The position numbers and the translations under genes were made by a program. 64,000 nucleotides of DNA, taken from Lutraria lutraria (taxonomy: Eukaryota > Mollusca > Bivalvia > Venerida > Mactridae). A model generated the notes under the pieces. The model saw only the letters and a list, made by a program, of their open reading frames with translations. It did not search any database and was not told the origin of the DNA. The stretch spans positions 6,179,270-6,243,269 of the forward strand of contig OZ026850.1 in the NCBI GenBank assembly GCA_964023205.1, in the 5' to 3' direction. Shown piece after piece: positions 10,764 through 23,949 of the stretch (position 1 is its first letter; every line of letters begins with the position of its first letter).

Positions 10764-13700
10764 ATGCTTCGTAGTAAATTTACTTTGTTTGTTTGTGCTT
10801 TAATCATTTTACTATTTATGTCCATAAGTACTTATATATACAAAGGAATTACAGCTGTGGATAGTGTGCCGATTTCTGAAGGTACGTGTAAATACATCTT
10901 ATAATCGTATGATGTAAATTATCAATTGCTATGAGTCCATGAAATATGAAAGAAGAATCGGTAAACCTCGGGAAGATTCGTTAACCTTTTCGGTAACTTC
11001 CGTAAGAGCGGAATCAGCCAAGGTCTGACGAGCGGTAAAATTGAAACCTCGAACCTCAAATTTTGTGCCATGTCTTATAATGCTGTATCAGCCCTGAGAT
11101 TAAGCCAAAAATGTTAGAACGAATGAGTATGATAGATTGTCATATATATCTATTAGACACTTATAATTATGGCCGGAATGATATTCATCGGACACTCGTT
11201 ACTGTATCCCACTCGTTCATGCGTAAAGCATTATGCATCTATTAAGTTTTGTTTTCAAATAAAACATAATTAATTCAGTTATTCGAATAAGCATATTTCT
11301 TTACAGATTCTGAGTTATCACCAGGCATTGAGCGCTATTTGCGGAACTTATCCGAAAATGATACAACCGAATCAGGTACACTTTAAACAATAGAACAATT
11401 TACCAAAAGTAAAAACGAAAGTAAAAGGTTTCCTTGTGTGTATTTATTTTTAAATCAGTTGGAGTTTATTAGTTTTACTAACCTCTGTACATCACCATCC
11501 GATGATTACAGCTTACTTTTTCAAACCAAGCATGATACTACGTTGACAAAGCCATGGAAATAACACGAGGTTGTTAGCATTGACTGCTGGTTTAATTGTT
11601 ATTTAAGAGTGCAGACACTATTATTAGATTTTACTTAATAATACAGATTTGTAGTTCATTTATTAAAGAGTAAACTTTTAATATTCCGCTGAATACTGGA
11701 GATGGCAACTCAAAAATAAATAAGATATTTTCTTTATTAGCTTCATGTTGTTCCTCCTTTATTCCAGTTTCTTCACTTGTCACTTGTTTGTTTGAAAGGA
11801 ACACCCTGCTATTGGTCTTCCTGTCTATTTCATTTATTCATCTCTGTCTTCCATCTCTATTCTAAGACTTATTATGTATGGCTATTTCATTTATTTATCT
11901 CTGTCTTCCATCTCTATTCTAAGACTTATTATGTATGGCTATTTCATTTATTTATCTCTGTCTTCCATATCTATTCTAAGACTTGTTATGTATGGCTATT
12001 TCATTTATTCATCTCTGTCTTCCATATCTATTCTAAGACTTGTTATGTATGGCTATTTCATTTATTTATCTCCGTCTTCCATATCTATTCTAAGACTTAT
12101 TATGTATGGCTATTTCATTTATTTATCTCTGTCTTCCATATCTATTCTAAGACTTGTTATGTATGGCTATTTCATTTATTTATCTCTGTCTTCCATATCT
12201 ATTCTAAGACTTGTTGTGTATGGCTATTTCATTTATTTATCTCTGTCTTCCATATCTATTCTAAGACTTGTTATGTATGGCTATTTCATTTATTCATCCT
12301 TGTCTTCCATATCTATTCTAAGACTTGTTGTGCATGGCCTTTACTCTAACTCTCTTTCTCTCCTTCTTAGTTTTCCTTAAAAGTTACTTCTGGACAACTC
12401 CTGAATTTGTTTTTCGCCGGTATGCAGCGATTAGAGAGACGCGGACCGCCACGGCCTTAGTGTACTGGTAGAGTTAATTCCATTTATTGCTCGCTTATAT
12501 CAACAGTAAGGGTTAATTCAACATGGCTTTTATATTTATTCAGTCGACATTGATTGTTCAGTTGTTTTCTTTGCCAACCAAATATAATAATTGTGCTACT
12601 TGTAAGGAGCTGCATGTAGATATGACATGATCAGTAGTTTGTACTTAGATTGAGAGGTTAATAAGTTTATCTCATCGCATGATGAAGTTTTTATAGGAAA
12701 GTGCAGATTATGCAATAAGTTTTTCTTGATTTCTAAACCAGTTTGAAGATAAGAAACATATGATGAGTTAGCATGCAAATGGCAAAAATGACGGAGGAAA
12801 TAGGTGTACTGAACCGATTGCTTACGTCATACTTTGGATTACGGACAAGTACCCACAGAAGACTGTACTTTTGTACGGTCCATCCTATTGATTGGGTGAT
12901 CTTTTGGGTTTGCAGTCTTGGGGGAAGGTAGTATTTTGAGAAGGTGGAATCTTTGTGTTTCCTTCATTTCTATGTTCATACAAAACACCAAAGGAGCATT
13001 TTTTCATTCCTCCATCACGTATTCTAAAAGATGCGCAATTAGGACCAGATTTATTGTTTGTTTCTTGTGAGACATTTTTACATATTTTAAACAGGCTCTT
13101 GAAATAAAACAAACATTCAATTTCAGAAATGTCCTAGTCAAAACGGAAATACAATTTCAAAAATGTATTACCTACGATCTATACATACAGTGCAACATTG
13201 CTGCGAATCGCTTTTTTAGATATGTATTCAGAATCAAAGAATACGACAAGCGGAAATACTAGTATAAGTGTCATATCATGGGTATTTGTATTTGACTCTT
13301 TCCTTCCCATACTCTATATCTAAAGTATGCTCATAACACCAAAGCCACGAAACCATTAGGTTGTGAGTTCAATTGTGTTAAATATAAAGAGTACAACACT
13401 GCTAAAACTTTTGGGAAAATGTCATTTATTTTCTAAATGACAGAGAAATTTTAAAATATTCAATACATGATATTAAGTGTGACAAAACAAATTGTTTAAT
13501 TTTCATTAAACATATAAAAAAATAATATAAGTTTCCATAACACAAAGGTGGGGTACACACAACGGCCACCAGCAATGGAATTGCGTAACCAACACAAACA
13601 TCCTAAATGATTTTTCAGTAATATTTGCAACCTTATCATTATTGTTTTAAATCAATAACAAACATGCATGTATATATAAAAACACAGACTACCGGCGTGT

Positions 13701-16700
13701 GATAACAGCAAAATAAAGTTTAATTTTTTTTTCACCGTATATATTATAGAGTAAAGGTATAGAACTCCTGGGCTCAGAAATCACACCGGTCGTGTTCATC
13801 AAGGTCCTGTTGTAACAATTCTGAACCGATTCTTAAAAGCCTGGTCTTATTCGACGCACAAATAATTTCTCTATAACCACCATCCAATCTTATATCCATA
13901 TATTGCTCTGAACTGGAGCAACAAGCCCTTTAACTTACTAAAAGTATCTCTTGCCATCGAAGTTTGTTTTCATTAGCTACAGAGTAAATTTCTGTATTCC
14001 TGCGTGATTTCACACCCAATCCGGTGTAGATCGAAAGAAAACCAAATGTGTGATCACTCACCGCCGACATACATACATTAGTACACCACACAAACAAATA
14101 CATACATTCATACTAGTACACCACACCAACAATACATACATTCATATATACTAGTACACCACACCAACAAATACATACATTCATATATACTAGTACACCA
14201 CACCAACAAATACATACATTCATATATACTAGTACACCACACCAACAAATAGATACATTCATATATACTAGTATACCATACCAACAAATACATACATTCA
14301 TATATACTAGCACACCATACCAGCAAATACATACATTCATATATATTAGTACACCACACCAACAAATACATACATTCATATATACTAGTACACCACACCA
14401 ACAAATACATACATTCATATATATTAGTACACCACACCAACAAATACATACATTCATATATATTAGTACACCACACCAACAAATACATACATTCATATAT
14501 ACCAGTACACCACATCAACAAATACATATATTCATATATACTAGTACACCACACCAACAAATACATACATTTATATTAGTACACCACACCAACAAATACA
14601 TACATTCATATATACTAGTACACCATACCAACAAACACATACATTCATATATACTGGTACACCATACCAACAAACGCATACATTCATATATACTAGTACA
14701 CCACACCTAAAAATACATACATTCATATATACTAGCACACCACACCAACAAATACATACATTCATATATACTAGCACACCATACCAACAAATACATACAT
14801 TCATATATACTAGTACATCACACCAACAAATACATACATTCATATATATTAGTACACCATACCAACAAATACATACATTCATATATACTAGTACACCATA
14901 CCAACAAATACATACCCGAGATGTCACAAATGCTGTGACGTAGAATTTCAATGAAAACCAGAATGCAAAATACATGCATTCATATAGGCTACCATAATGT
15001 ATACCACACCAACAGGTACAGGCCGGTGATGACATAAATGTTGTAACGAAAACTTTTTATGAAAACCTGAATGCAAAATACATTATGCATTCAAATTTAA
15101 TTAAACTAATTAATTGAATTAATTCTACCTCCCTCGTTGCTACATAGCAAAGCCTCCTAAACTGAAACTCAATTCTCGTTGAAGTCAATAAGTTCTGCGT
15201 AGAAAATCAACAACTCTAAATGTGATGTTATTAAACATTTATGATATCAATATAACTCGCATACACATCACTCTTCACCAGGTATCAAGTATGTACAATT
15301 ACACTGCAAATTTCTATTTGACATTTATAGAATGAAAACAAATAGCTCCTGGGACCCTGGATACAAACCGACCTGTACCAGGCTAATTTACGAACAATAC
15401 ATAACTGCATGCAGTAATGTTGACATAACTTTGCTTACAAATGACGCTGCATTAAACTCATTTTAATGTTTCATTAATTAATACATAATACGTTGTATTA
15501 AAAAGCAGATATTTTAGATAAAATAGATACACTTATCTGAATAAAAAATAATCTCCACCAAAATAAACAGTTTGATAAAATAAGCAAGGGCCGTCTCATA
15601 TATATAATAAATTTCCTCAAATTACAGGGGTCGATCCAAATGTTTTAACTGCGTTAAATATCATTTTGTGCTATTTAAGAAATGCAAACAGACTTATTGA
15701 GTGTTCGTAACTCTATTAAGTAGAAATAACCAATCTCTTACACTACGGTTCATTATATTAATGTATGGTGAAATCTATGAACGGCAATTTTTTTTCATTT
15801 ATTGTTCTTTTTTACATAATTAGTCATCTTCATCCTTAGCATCAACATACTTCCCTGCCATTTCCCTTATTCATCATCAGCAGCAACAATGCATACATAT
15901 TTAGCATCAACATACACCCCTGCCATTTCCCTTATTCATCATCAGCAGCAACAATGCATACAAATTTAGCATCAACATACACCCCTGCCATTTCCCTTAT
16001 TCATCATTAGCAGCAACAATGCATACATATTTAGCATCAACATACTTCCCTGTCATTTCCCTTATTCATCATCAGCAGCAACAATGCATACATATTTAGC
16101 ATCAACATACACCCCTGCCATTTCCCTTATTCATCATCAGCAGCAACAATGCATACATATTTAGCATCAACATACACCCCTGTCATTTCCCTTATTCATC
16201 ATCAGCAGCAACAATGCATACATATTTAGCATCAACATACTTCCCTGCCATTTTCCTTATTCATCATCAGCAGCAACAATGCATACATGTTTAGCATCAA
16301 CATACTTCCCTGCCATTTCCCTTATTCATCATCAGCAGCAACAATGCATACATGTTTAGCATCAACATACTTCCCTGCCATTTCCCTTATTCATCATCAG
16401 CAGCAACAATGCATACATGTTTAGCATCAACATACTTCCCTGCCATTTCCCTTATTCATCATCAGCAGCAACAATGCATACATATTTAGCATCAACATAC
16501 ACCCCTGTCATTCCCTCATTCACCATCAGCATCAGCAGCAACAATGCATACATGTTTAGCATCAACATACACCCCTGTCATACCCTCATTCACCATCAGC
16601 ATCAGCAGCAACCATGAATACGTATTTAGCATCAACAGATACAACAATAAAAACAGCTGATGTAAAAATATACATAATCAATCCTGAAACAACCGTATCA

Positions 16701-18779
16701 GCAACAACAGTAAGAGAAACATCAATATAAACAACACTAGTAGCAACACCACATATATCGTTAAAATATTAAATAAAGTACTTTTTTTCTTTTTCAGTAT
16801 ACTTGAAGAATGGTACTAAAACGAGAATACTGTGTCTTATTTTAACTGTACAAGACACGTTGCATACACGTGCACGTGTTGTCAACGCAACGTGGGTAAA
16901 ACGGTGTACCAAACATTTTTTTGTTTTAAAAACTGATACTGTTTCTCATGACATAATTAATACTCCTTTTGAAGAGAAGCGCAATAATATAGTTCATAAA
17001 GTACGATATGCTCTAGGATATCTCTATGACAACCATATTGACGAGTTTGATTGGATACTGAAAGCAGATGACGACACTTACGTCATCGTAGAAAACTTAA
17101 GAAAACGTTTAGAATCTGAAGATAGCACTACCCCGAGTTACATTGGTTTTCATTTTGATAAATTTGTTTCAAACGGATACATGAGCGGTGGGGCGGGGTA
17201 TGTTATCAGCCAGAGGGCACTAAGACGTTTGGTAGAGTTTGGGATCAAACCAGGATTATGTCCGATTATTCCACGAGCCGAAGATCCGGAAAATAGCGAA
17301 GATATTGAAATTGGACGATGTTTAAATGTGTCTGGTGTTTCTGTGATAAGTTCCCTGGACGAAAAAGGAAGAGAAACTTTCCATCCGTATCCAATTGAGA
17401 GACATGCTTTCGGGTGGATACCAGAGTTCTTATACGATTGGGCAAAACATCGACAACACACGGTAGGTGAAAGAAGGTTTTTAGTATCAACTTTATTTTC
17501 CTTGCCAAATATCTTTGCTTTTATTTTCGAGGATTCTTTCCTAAAATTATGTATTGTTAAAATTTAAAGTCATGTGACTATAAAACAACTACCGACCTCT
17601 ATACTACCGGTATACCAAAATGAATCAGTATTTATTTGTGTGTAATTTGAATGATCCACTTGTTGTTAAACGCTTATTAAAACTGTTGCTGTATAAAGTT
17701 GTTAGTGTATTAACTTGAATGAATGATGAAGCGGTATCATGTCGCTTTCATTCGATTATCAAAATGTGTTTTCTTCAAAACGTAACCAACTACTTTGATA
17801 CCACATGCTACAGCAACAACAACACCATCAGCATAATCATCATCAACAGCAATATCAACACCATCAGCAGCAGCTGCAACCACAACAACATCAGCATAAT
17901 CATCACCAACAGCAATATCAACACCATCAGCAGCAGCTGCAATAACAACACCATCAGCAGCAGCTGCAACAACAACACCATCAGCATAATCATCACCAAC
18001 AGCAATATCAACACCATCAACAGCAGCTGCAACAACAACAACATCATCAGCTGCAACAACAACACCATCAGCAGCAACAACATCAGCGCAACAACAAAAT
18101 AATCAGCAACAGCAACAAAAAACAACACTAGCAGCAGCAACATCATCAACAGAAGCAGCAACAACAGCAACATTACTGACGTTAAAAACGTACTGACGTT
18201 ACCTTTGTTTTTTCTACAGAAAGCATCTAGATAATATGCAGAAAGTTAACAAATATTAAAATCAATTCAGATTCCCTAGAAGTCATTTGGTGTCCCGTTC
18301 AAGTGGATACCAATTTAGATCCAATTAGTATTAAGTCTACATGTTTCACTTATACTTATACAGTTCAATAAATGATAAATGCAGATTTATTTTTTGGTTA
18401 TTATTTTTCACTTTAATAGTCATCTTTAATTTTTCAGATTGCAAACAAAATGCATTAGTATAATTTGAGTGGCATATTTTAATGCCTCCATGATTTTATC
18501 AAAACAACATAGGATTAAAATATAATACTAGTAAACAGTTGCTTTGTTAAGTCTTTTTGCTACATTAAAATTACGTGTAATGCCATGTCATAATTCTTTG
18601 TTTGTATTTTGTTTTAGGGACCAGACTGTTGTGGCAAATTTTCTATAAGTTTTCACTACGTTAATCCACAGTCAATGTTGCTATTGGACCATCTGCTATA
18701 CAGAACAACGGTATACGGAATAGGTACGGACACACGGGGCGATAATACTAACCCAACCAACTTTACTCACACTGGATGA
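10764..18779 (+). CDS. C1GALT1: Core-1 beta-1,3-galactosyltransferase-like enzyme, GT31 (4 exons)
   Basis: Exons 10764-10881, 11307-11375, 16798-17462 and 18618-18779 join in phases 1, 1 and 0 with consensus GT/AG sites to give 337 residues. Residues 1-5 are cytoplasmic, about 6-27 form one hydrophobic anchor (type II Golgi topology), then a short stem and the catalytic domain. Motifs: TRILCLILTVQ, NATWVKRC, the metal-binding DDD in KADDDTYV (residues 153-155), MSGGAGYV, EDIEIGRCL, and the C-terminal GPDCC plus ISFHYV. In this family the enzyme transfers galactose from UDP-Gal to Ser/Thr-linked GalNAc to make core 1 O-glycan. The length is slightly below the roughly 360 residues usual for vertebrate C1GALT1. 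Intron 2 is 5.4 kb and filled with minisatellites. An ATTAAA lies 28 bases past the stop. It could be one of several paralogues, so the symbol is a family call. Confidence 0.9.
11823..12345. repeat. 57-bp minisatellite, about 9 copies
   Basis: Units of 57 bp contain ctatttcatttatttatctc, tgtcttccatatctattc and taagacttgttatgtatgg. As 57 is 3 x 19, two + frames stay open across the array (starting 11777 and 11874) and translate as 19-residue repeats. There is no evidence that they are proteins: the array is inside an intron and composition is dictated by the DNA unit. Confidence 0.95.
14069..14915. repeat. 39-bp minisatellite, about 22 copies
   Basis: Unit of 39 bp: tatatactagtacaccacac followed by caacaaatacatacattca, with T/C and A/G variants and one shortened unit near 14570. 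The unit is a multiple of three, which creates long minus-strand frames rich in Tyr, Met and Cys that are repeat artefacts. Two decayed partial units continue to about 15020. Located in intron 2 of the GT31 gene. Confidence 0.95.
15838..16620. repeat. 65-bp minisatellite, 12 copies
   Basis: Unit of 65 bp: atttagcatcaacatacacc, cctgccatttcccttattca, tcatcagcagcaacaatgca. Variants alternate between catacttccctg and catacacccctg. The last two units have an extra catcag. The array ends about 180 bp before the acceptor of exon 3 of the GT31 gene. Confidence 0.95.
16798..17462 (+). CDS. C1GALT1: GT31 gene exon 3 (main catalytic exon)
   Basis: Carries residues 63-284, including DDD (codons 17067-17075), the MSGGAGYV segment and EDIEIGRCL. 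The acceptor is TTTTTCAG ending at 16797 and the donor is ACG/GTAGGT at 17462-17463. If the donor is not used, the frame runs on to a stop at 17565-17567 and adds a hydrophobic tail; that form would lack the GPDCC cysteines of exon 4, so it is probably not the functional product. Confidence 0.9.
17808..18178. repeat. CAA/CAG/CAT trinucleotide-rich low-complexity tract
   Basis: Imperfect CAN triplets (caacaacaccatcagcagca and similar) fill about 370 bp of intron 3 of the GT31 gene. Within it a larger block of about 78 bp, from ataatcatcaccaacagcaa to cagcagctgc, is repeated roughly three times. Open frames on both strands (poly-Asn/Ser and poly-Leu) are composition artefacts. Confidence 0.9.
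18618..18779 (+). CDS. C1GALT1: GT31 gene exon 4 (C-terminal exon)
   Basis: Begins after TTTTGTTTTAG and encodes 53 residues starting GPDCC, then ISFHYVNPQSM and a hydrophilic Asn/Thr-rich end; the stop TGA is at 18777-18779. The double cysteine and the SFHYV block are the C-terminal hallmarks of core-1 galactosyltransferases. An ATTAAA at 18807-18812 is a candidate polyadenylation signal. Confidence 0.88.
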   Translation, partial: GPDCCGKFSISFHYVNPQSMLLLDHLLYRTTVYGIGTDTRGDNTNPTNFTHTG

Positions 18780-18812
18780 TAACTTTCGTTTTGGAGGAAT
18801 TCTTTAATTAAA

Positions 18813-21164
18813 GCATTCAGTTCTAATGTGTGGTTACTTAAAATTCCATTGACTTTAAGTAGACAGACTGGAGAAAAAAATCATCGGACGAAAAATGAAT
18901 ACTTGACGCTAGTAGTAAAATATATTATTTACTTACTCGATGAAGTTCGTACTTTGTATAACATTATTGAAGTACACATGATATAAACAAATTACAATGT
19001 ACTAAACGACTTTCCTTAGTTAAAGGGAGGTTATTCTGCTCGGTATATCATCCATTTTGATGAAACTGTTGGGAGGAGTTATGCGACTTGAATTAGAAAT
19101 ATCGCAAACCGAAGAAAAGTGAAAACAACTTATAATCTCATGATTACACGCATACTTCAATGTTAACTCACGTCTAGATTTATTTTGAAATGGATTTTGG
19201 GTAAATGTGAAAACATCATTTCCTAGTGTCTTTCTGGTTATCAAGTTATTCAATAAATAACACAGACATTATTGTTAAAATGAGTGGTTGGAGTCGTCAT
19301 ACCCGATTAGACAGAACCCTTACAACATCCCTGCAGACCGTTCCAGTGCATATTGTGTTTTATCCCTTCTTGTTGGTGTGTTGGGGAAGACGGGGGGAAT
19401 AATGTATGTTGTTGTTTACATAAGTTCTATCTTGTTCATTGATCCACTAAGGGCTATCAATTATTTTCTTTCTCATCATGACATGCTAATTAGAATTCAG
19501 TATGATAAAATATCAACCAATAAATGAAATATTAAAACTTTAATTTGATGATATCAAAAAATAATAATATGCTGGCCAAATAGCGTGTATTCTGCTTTGC
19601 GCTTTCTGGTACATTTTCAGTCGAATTTGGACCGAGGAAAGTCATTTAGTTTCCGACATTTTGAAGAAAAAAATGTCAATAAATTTGTAAAATTCAATAA
19701 CCATCATTCGTGTTTTATCGTCCTCTTTTCGGAATGAATGACTTGAGCTTGTTTACTGTTCATTTCTTATTGCTATGAACTCTATCAGCATTCCATAATT
19801 GTGGCATGAAACCAAAAAATTACATTGTAATAAATAATTGTTTGTCAATAGTTTCTTGCATTTTGCAATTTGTTTGGAGTTAATACATGTGTGGTTTCGT
19901 GATCGTATCGTGCAACTACAAGGCATGTTTGTCGAACATCAACAACGGGTACTGCAACAACCGCTGCAGTAACGGCACACAAAAAACGATCAACAAAAAC
20001 AACAACTGCAGACAAAACAACAACAACAACAACAACAACAAAACGCCAGAAACATGGAAAACAACATTGACATAAATGGAGACGATGAGAACATCACCAC
20101 CATCATTAACAACAGCAACAACGGCAGCATTTAGTACTGTGTTATATAATGTTTTATATTTGTACATTTATTTTCATTACTACTCCTACATTTCTAATAC
20201 AATATCATTTCTTCCTCCTAACCGATGTCTGGTCCGAGATTGATGATAATAGGCCAAGGGCCCATAATCGAAACCCTCCCCCCCCCCTAGCGGGATTTTT
20301 GTACACCTATATATTTTTGAAGCTTAGGGTATATGTTAACAAATTCCAGTTGTTGGACGATTAAGGGATGCTGGATAAGCAAACGGCCGGGCTGTTTCCA
20401 TGGCAACCAGCAATATTTCTAAGATTTAGCTTTGTCGTAATAAATACGCAAAAATGTCGTTTATTTCAGTTATAAAACATACAAAATAGCTTTAAAATAT
20501 GATCAATATAATTATTATATCCCAGGCATAGTTTGTTATTGATTTGCTCATTTGCATATTCGTGAATATTAATGAGAATCTAAAAAATGAATCTTAAATT
20601 GTTAAAATATGACCTTATATGGCAAATGAGTATCATTTGTTCTTTCATTTTTATTTGAAAAGGTTTTAAATGACTAATAAATATTCGGAGATTGTTTATC
20701 TATTCATTTGCTATTCAATACACTCATGGTATTACTTTGTTATAGCTAGAAAGCGGGTGGGGTAAATTGACCCCAAAATATAAAAACACCATTGTTTGAT
20801 AAATAAATGGTTTTATGACAAATGACAAAGTAAATTTGCACATACTTATTGCAACAACATACTTTATGTACAAAATTGTTTGTTTGAAAGCAAAATACTA
20901 CTGTGTCTGCTTTATACCCCCCCCCCCCCCCCCCCCGAAAATGGGATATTATATATATCACCAAGACACAGCGGAAATATCGAAAGGATCATGATAAACT
21001 GAACAGTTACTACATTTGTCGCAATGTTATAAGTTTTTTTCCCACAATCTTATTTGTTTGTATATAAGACTTATAGTCAACGACATAGATATACGCAGAA
21101 GCAAACACTTGCATGTTAATGTCTCATTCTGAATAGCACTATCATATACTCTCATGGAATCACA
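18813..21164. other. Intergenic DNA with low-complexity tracts
   Basis: No gene is supported. Contents: an (AAC)n tract near 20018-20042, a short C run near 20278-20289, and a run of 20 consecutive C at 20917-20936. The 79-codon frame at 19288-19527 has no recognisable domain. Confidence 0.45.
20917..20936. repeat. Homopolymer C tract (20 C)
   Basis: Twenty uninterrupted C bases in otherwise AT-rich DNA. The exact length is prone to sequencing and assembly error. Confidence 0.8.
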
Positions 21165-22420
21165 AGCAGGTTTTAGGGTCGGAATGGCTACGATTGGCCA
21201 CATATTTGTACTGCATAGATTAATTAGATTTAATTATTAATAATGCACTTTTAGCGATTGTTCTAAAGCTTTCGATTATTTGGTTTGCCGAAATATATGA
21301 TATTCAGGACAAAGAGGAAGGTTATATAAGGTCATTAAGTCCATGGGTGTATTATCAAATTGCAACCAGAGTAAAATTTAATAATGAGATCGGCGAATTA
21401 TTCTATGGTCATCTTGGACTAAGACTGGGGGAAAGCTTGTCACCTTTTCTATTTTCCATGTACCTTAATGATCTGGATGACCAACTTTTAAACGGAGCAA
21501 AAGGCATTGATTTACAGGTTTTATTAATGTAAGCCGAGGTCACCGTGGTATTTGCTAACTCATCCGAACTACAAAGTAATCTTAACATATTGGATGTATA
21601 CTGTGACCGTTGGAAATTTACTGTTAACAAAGATAATTAATATATTCAGAAAAGGAGGGCATTTGCCAACAGTTACCAAAGTTGTGAATAGGAAATCGTT
21701 AACAAAATGTATCTTGGAATAGTGTTTTGATCTGGAGAGTCCTTTGTAGAAATGCATAAAATTTTAGCTGACCAAGCTCAAAAATCTATCTTTACATTAA
21801 GAAAAGGTCTGTGTAGATTTCATAACATAACAATAAGGCACTCTTTAGAATTGTTCGATTAGCAATTGAAAAAGTTCACACTTAGTATTGAAAATCTTTA
21901 TTATGAGTAAAAAGTAGCACACAAAAATGTGTGTATTTTATACACGGAGAATTAGGTCGATTAGATCTTCTCACTAAGAATTATGCAAGATATAAACTTT
22001 TGGTTGAAAGTTACTAATAAAAGCGAACGGAAACAGATAATATGTACAAATACATGTATACCGAATCATGTTTAAAGATATTGAAAAGAAACCGTACATC
22101 ACTAATTGGGCATATAATGTTAAAGATACATTAAATGAATTAGTATTCTCTGAAGTGTTGTACTCACATGGTGTATGTAATGCTAAACTATTTCTGTTAT
22201 TGTTAAAAGAATAAGTTGAAGACGTTGTCATGCAAGAATTGAATAATCGAGTACAAACGTCATCTTATTCCAGGGTTTTTAGGGTTTCTGCAAATTTTGA
22301 CAACAGCATGTATCTAGTTAATGTAAATGTTAAAAAAATTGCTCATAGCCATGACAAGATTTAGGCTTTCTTCTCATCCTTTAAGAATTGAGACAGGACG
22401 TGGTTTATTTGTCAAGTTTC
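21165..22420 (+). pseudogene. Decayed LINE reverse transcriptase
   Basis: Translation in shifting + frames shows an ordered series of LINE RT blocks: QAGFRVGMAT near 21168, SDCSKAFDY near 21250, LRLGESLSPFLFSMYLND near 21420-21470, a disrupted catalytic box near 21530 (a stop and substitutions where FADD is expected), LQSNLNILDVYCDRWKFTVN near 21570-21630, a connection segment near 21760-21850 (LADQAQKSIFTLRKGL), and a C-terminal LSSHPLRIETGRG near 22370. Stops and frameshifts occur throughout. The 5' end with the endonuclease is missing. It is a dead 5'-truncated non-LTR element and a different copy from the one at 28297-30215. Confidence 0.85.
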
Positions 22421-22498
22421 AGGCCATGTTTTCATGATTTTTGCTAGGTCACCGGTTCAAAACAATGTTTTAATGAGTGAACAGTGATTGTCATGTGA

Positions 22499-22731
22499 GC
22501 GATATAGGGCCATCTTGGCCCTCTTGTCATGATTTTTGCCATTGTCTTTTGAAAAAATACGTACATTGTACATGCTACAATACTTCCTTTCTTATAAACG
22601 ACAACTTTTACTTTGAACAGCTGAAAAGACTTTTTAAAACTCCGAAATCCAACTCAATTTTTAGGGCTTCCATAATAATGGGGAAAAATGTTAGCTGGGA
22701 CCATTATACACGCATGAATAATGGTCCCAGA
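22499..22731. repeat. Hairpin-bearing non-coding repeat fragment
   Basis: Two short perfect inverted repeats lie close together: AGGGCCA/TGGCCCT (near 22508-22524, 3-base loop) and TGGGACCATTAT/ATAATGGTCCCA (22696-22707 and 22718-22729, 10-base loop). The phrase gcgatatagggccatcttgg resembles gcgatctagggcaatcttgg near 24133, suggesting a shared dispersed element. Confidence 0.5.
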
Positions 22732-22769
22732 TATCAGGGAGGCTATCTCACCCTAGTCTCCCTCTAAGC

Positions 22770-23945
22770 CAGTCCCTGCATAACCATTAGATAGACTACA
22801 ATTTTCCTTGCTGTTTGCCATCTCTACTTTAAATCATGCAGTTCTCATTTTCTTGTTTAGCATTAATACATGTTGACATAGTGGGATTTTAATAAAATGA
22901 TCACTCAGTGATATTGGTTTCAATCTAATTACATGTAAAAGTGTTGTATTTCACTGTTAGTTATGTGAACTACCTACTTGAAACTGAAACAATGTTGAAA
23001 ATTGTCAGAACTGAAAGAAAACAAAATTAATGATATTTGTAACTGCATGGCCATTGTGACGTGTGAAAAATCGCTTGACCGTCAATGACACACTGATAAA
23101 TGGCTTCATGATCACCAGTATCATTGAGCGAATACTGCCTTAGTAGATTTATTATGACTATTGTCATGATGGTCATACTATTATTATCCTGCATCAACTA
23201 TTACAGTGAATATTGTCATGATATTTTAAAATTTTCTAACTTCCTCAACTACTGATTATTTCAATGAAAATCACTTCAAATGTGAGGTATGGAGGTCCGT
23301 TGTTGACCCTACTTTTGTTAATATTTTGCAAACGACAAAATCTATTTACGGTAAGAAATCAAGCTATAGTGTTCTTTCAATCGTAGCCTATACAACCCGA
23401 ATACACTAATCTTTAATCAGGTTCAAGTCTGTATGCGTGACAGCAATAGATTCACATGAAAAGTACCATGCATTATAATGCTTGAGAAGACTCCTTCTTC
23501 ATTTCTACACATACCCTTTCTCTCTCTCTTGATTTATACAGTAATATTATTTTCCCATTGTGTTACTGTCTAAGTTTTTTCTTTTTGTTTTCTAATTTAT
23601 TTTTACTGTTTGATCACAAGACCCATATCCCTATCTCTGTATGATTTAATCTTTAATCTATTTTATACATACCAATAGTTAAATTGTTGAATAGTTCTTG
23701 AAATTTAACTGGAAGTCTATCCAAGGAGAAGAATTTAATTAGAAGTTCTGTCTTCCATTCCCATCCTTTCCAAAATTGATGTAAATGTGTGTACAATTAC
23801 CTATATGTACAATGTATCATAGACAGGAATAGATATGTTTAAACGAATCGTAGCCTAGAATCAACCGACAAATAACAAAGCATAATTATGTACAGTAATT
23901 TGAAATAGTAACCAAAAATAATAAAAGTGTTAAGAAATTGTTTTT
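22770..23945. other. Intergenic AT-rich DNA
   Basis: No coding region, RNA gene or element is recognised apart from short T and A runs and a CT-rich patch near 23518-23530. Confidence 0.35.
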
Positions 23946-23949
23946 TTTT

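Larger units (their letters stand above)
11376..16797 (+). other. Intron 2 of the GT31 gene, minisatellite-rich
   Basis: Bounded by GTACAC at 11376 and TTTTTCAG ending at 16797. It contains three unrelated tandem arrays (57-bp, 39-bp and 65-bp units) that together occupy about 40 percent of its length. Between them (12350-14060 and 14920-15835) no exon, tRNA or element is recognised. Retention or mis-splicing of this intron would be worth checking in transcripts. Confidence 0.75.

Noticed and set aside
11777..12380. Two overlapping + frames with 19-residue repeats, resembling a repetitive membrane protein
   Set aside because: They follow from a 57-bp DNA repeat whose length is divisible by three; both frames are open and the array lies inside an intron of the GT31 gene.
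14108..15035. Several minus frames with 13-residue Tyr/Met/Cys repeats, resembling cysteine-rich peptides
   Set aside because: Artefact of a 39-bp minisatellite; several frames are open at the same time and no start, signal or splice evidence exists.
17719..18173. Poly-Asn/Ser frame on + and poly-Leu frame on the minus strand
   Set aside because: Low-complexity CAN triplet tract inside intron 3 of the GT31 gene.
20917..20936. C tract as a possible i-motif/G-quadruplex site
   Set aside because: A single homopolymer; the true length is uncertain and nothing nearby suggests function.
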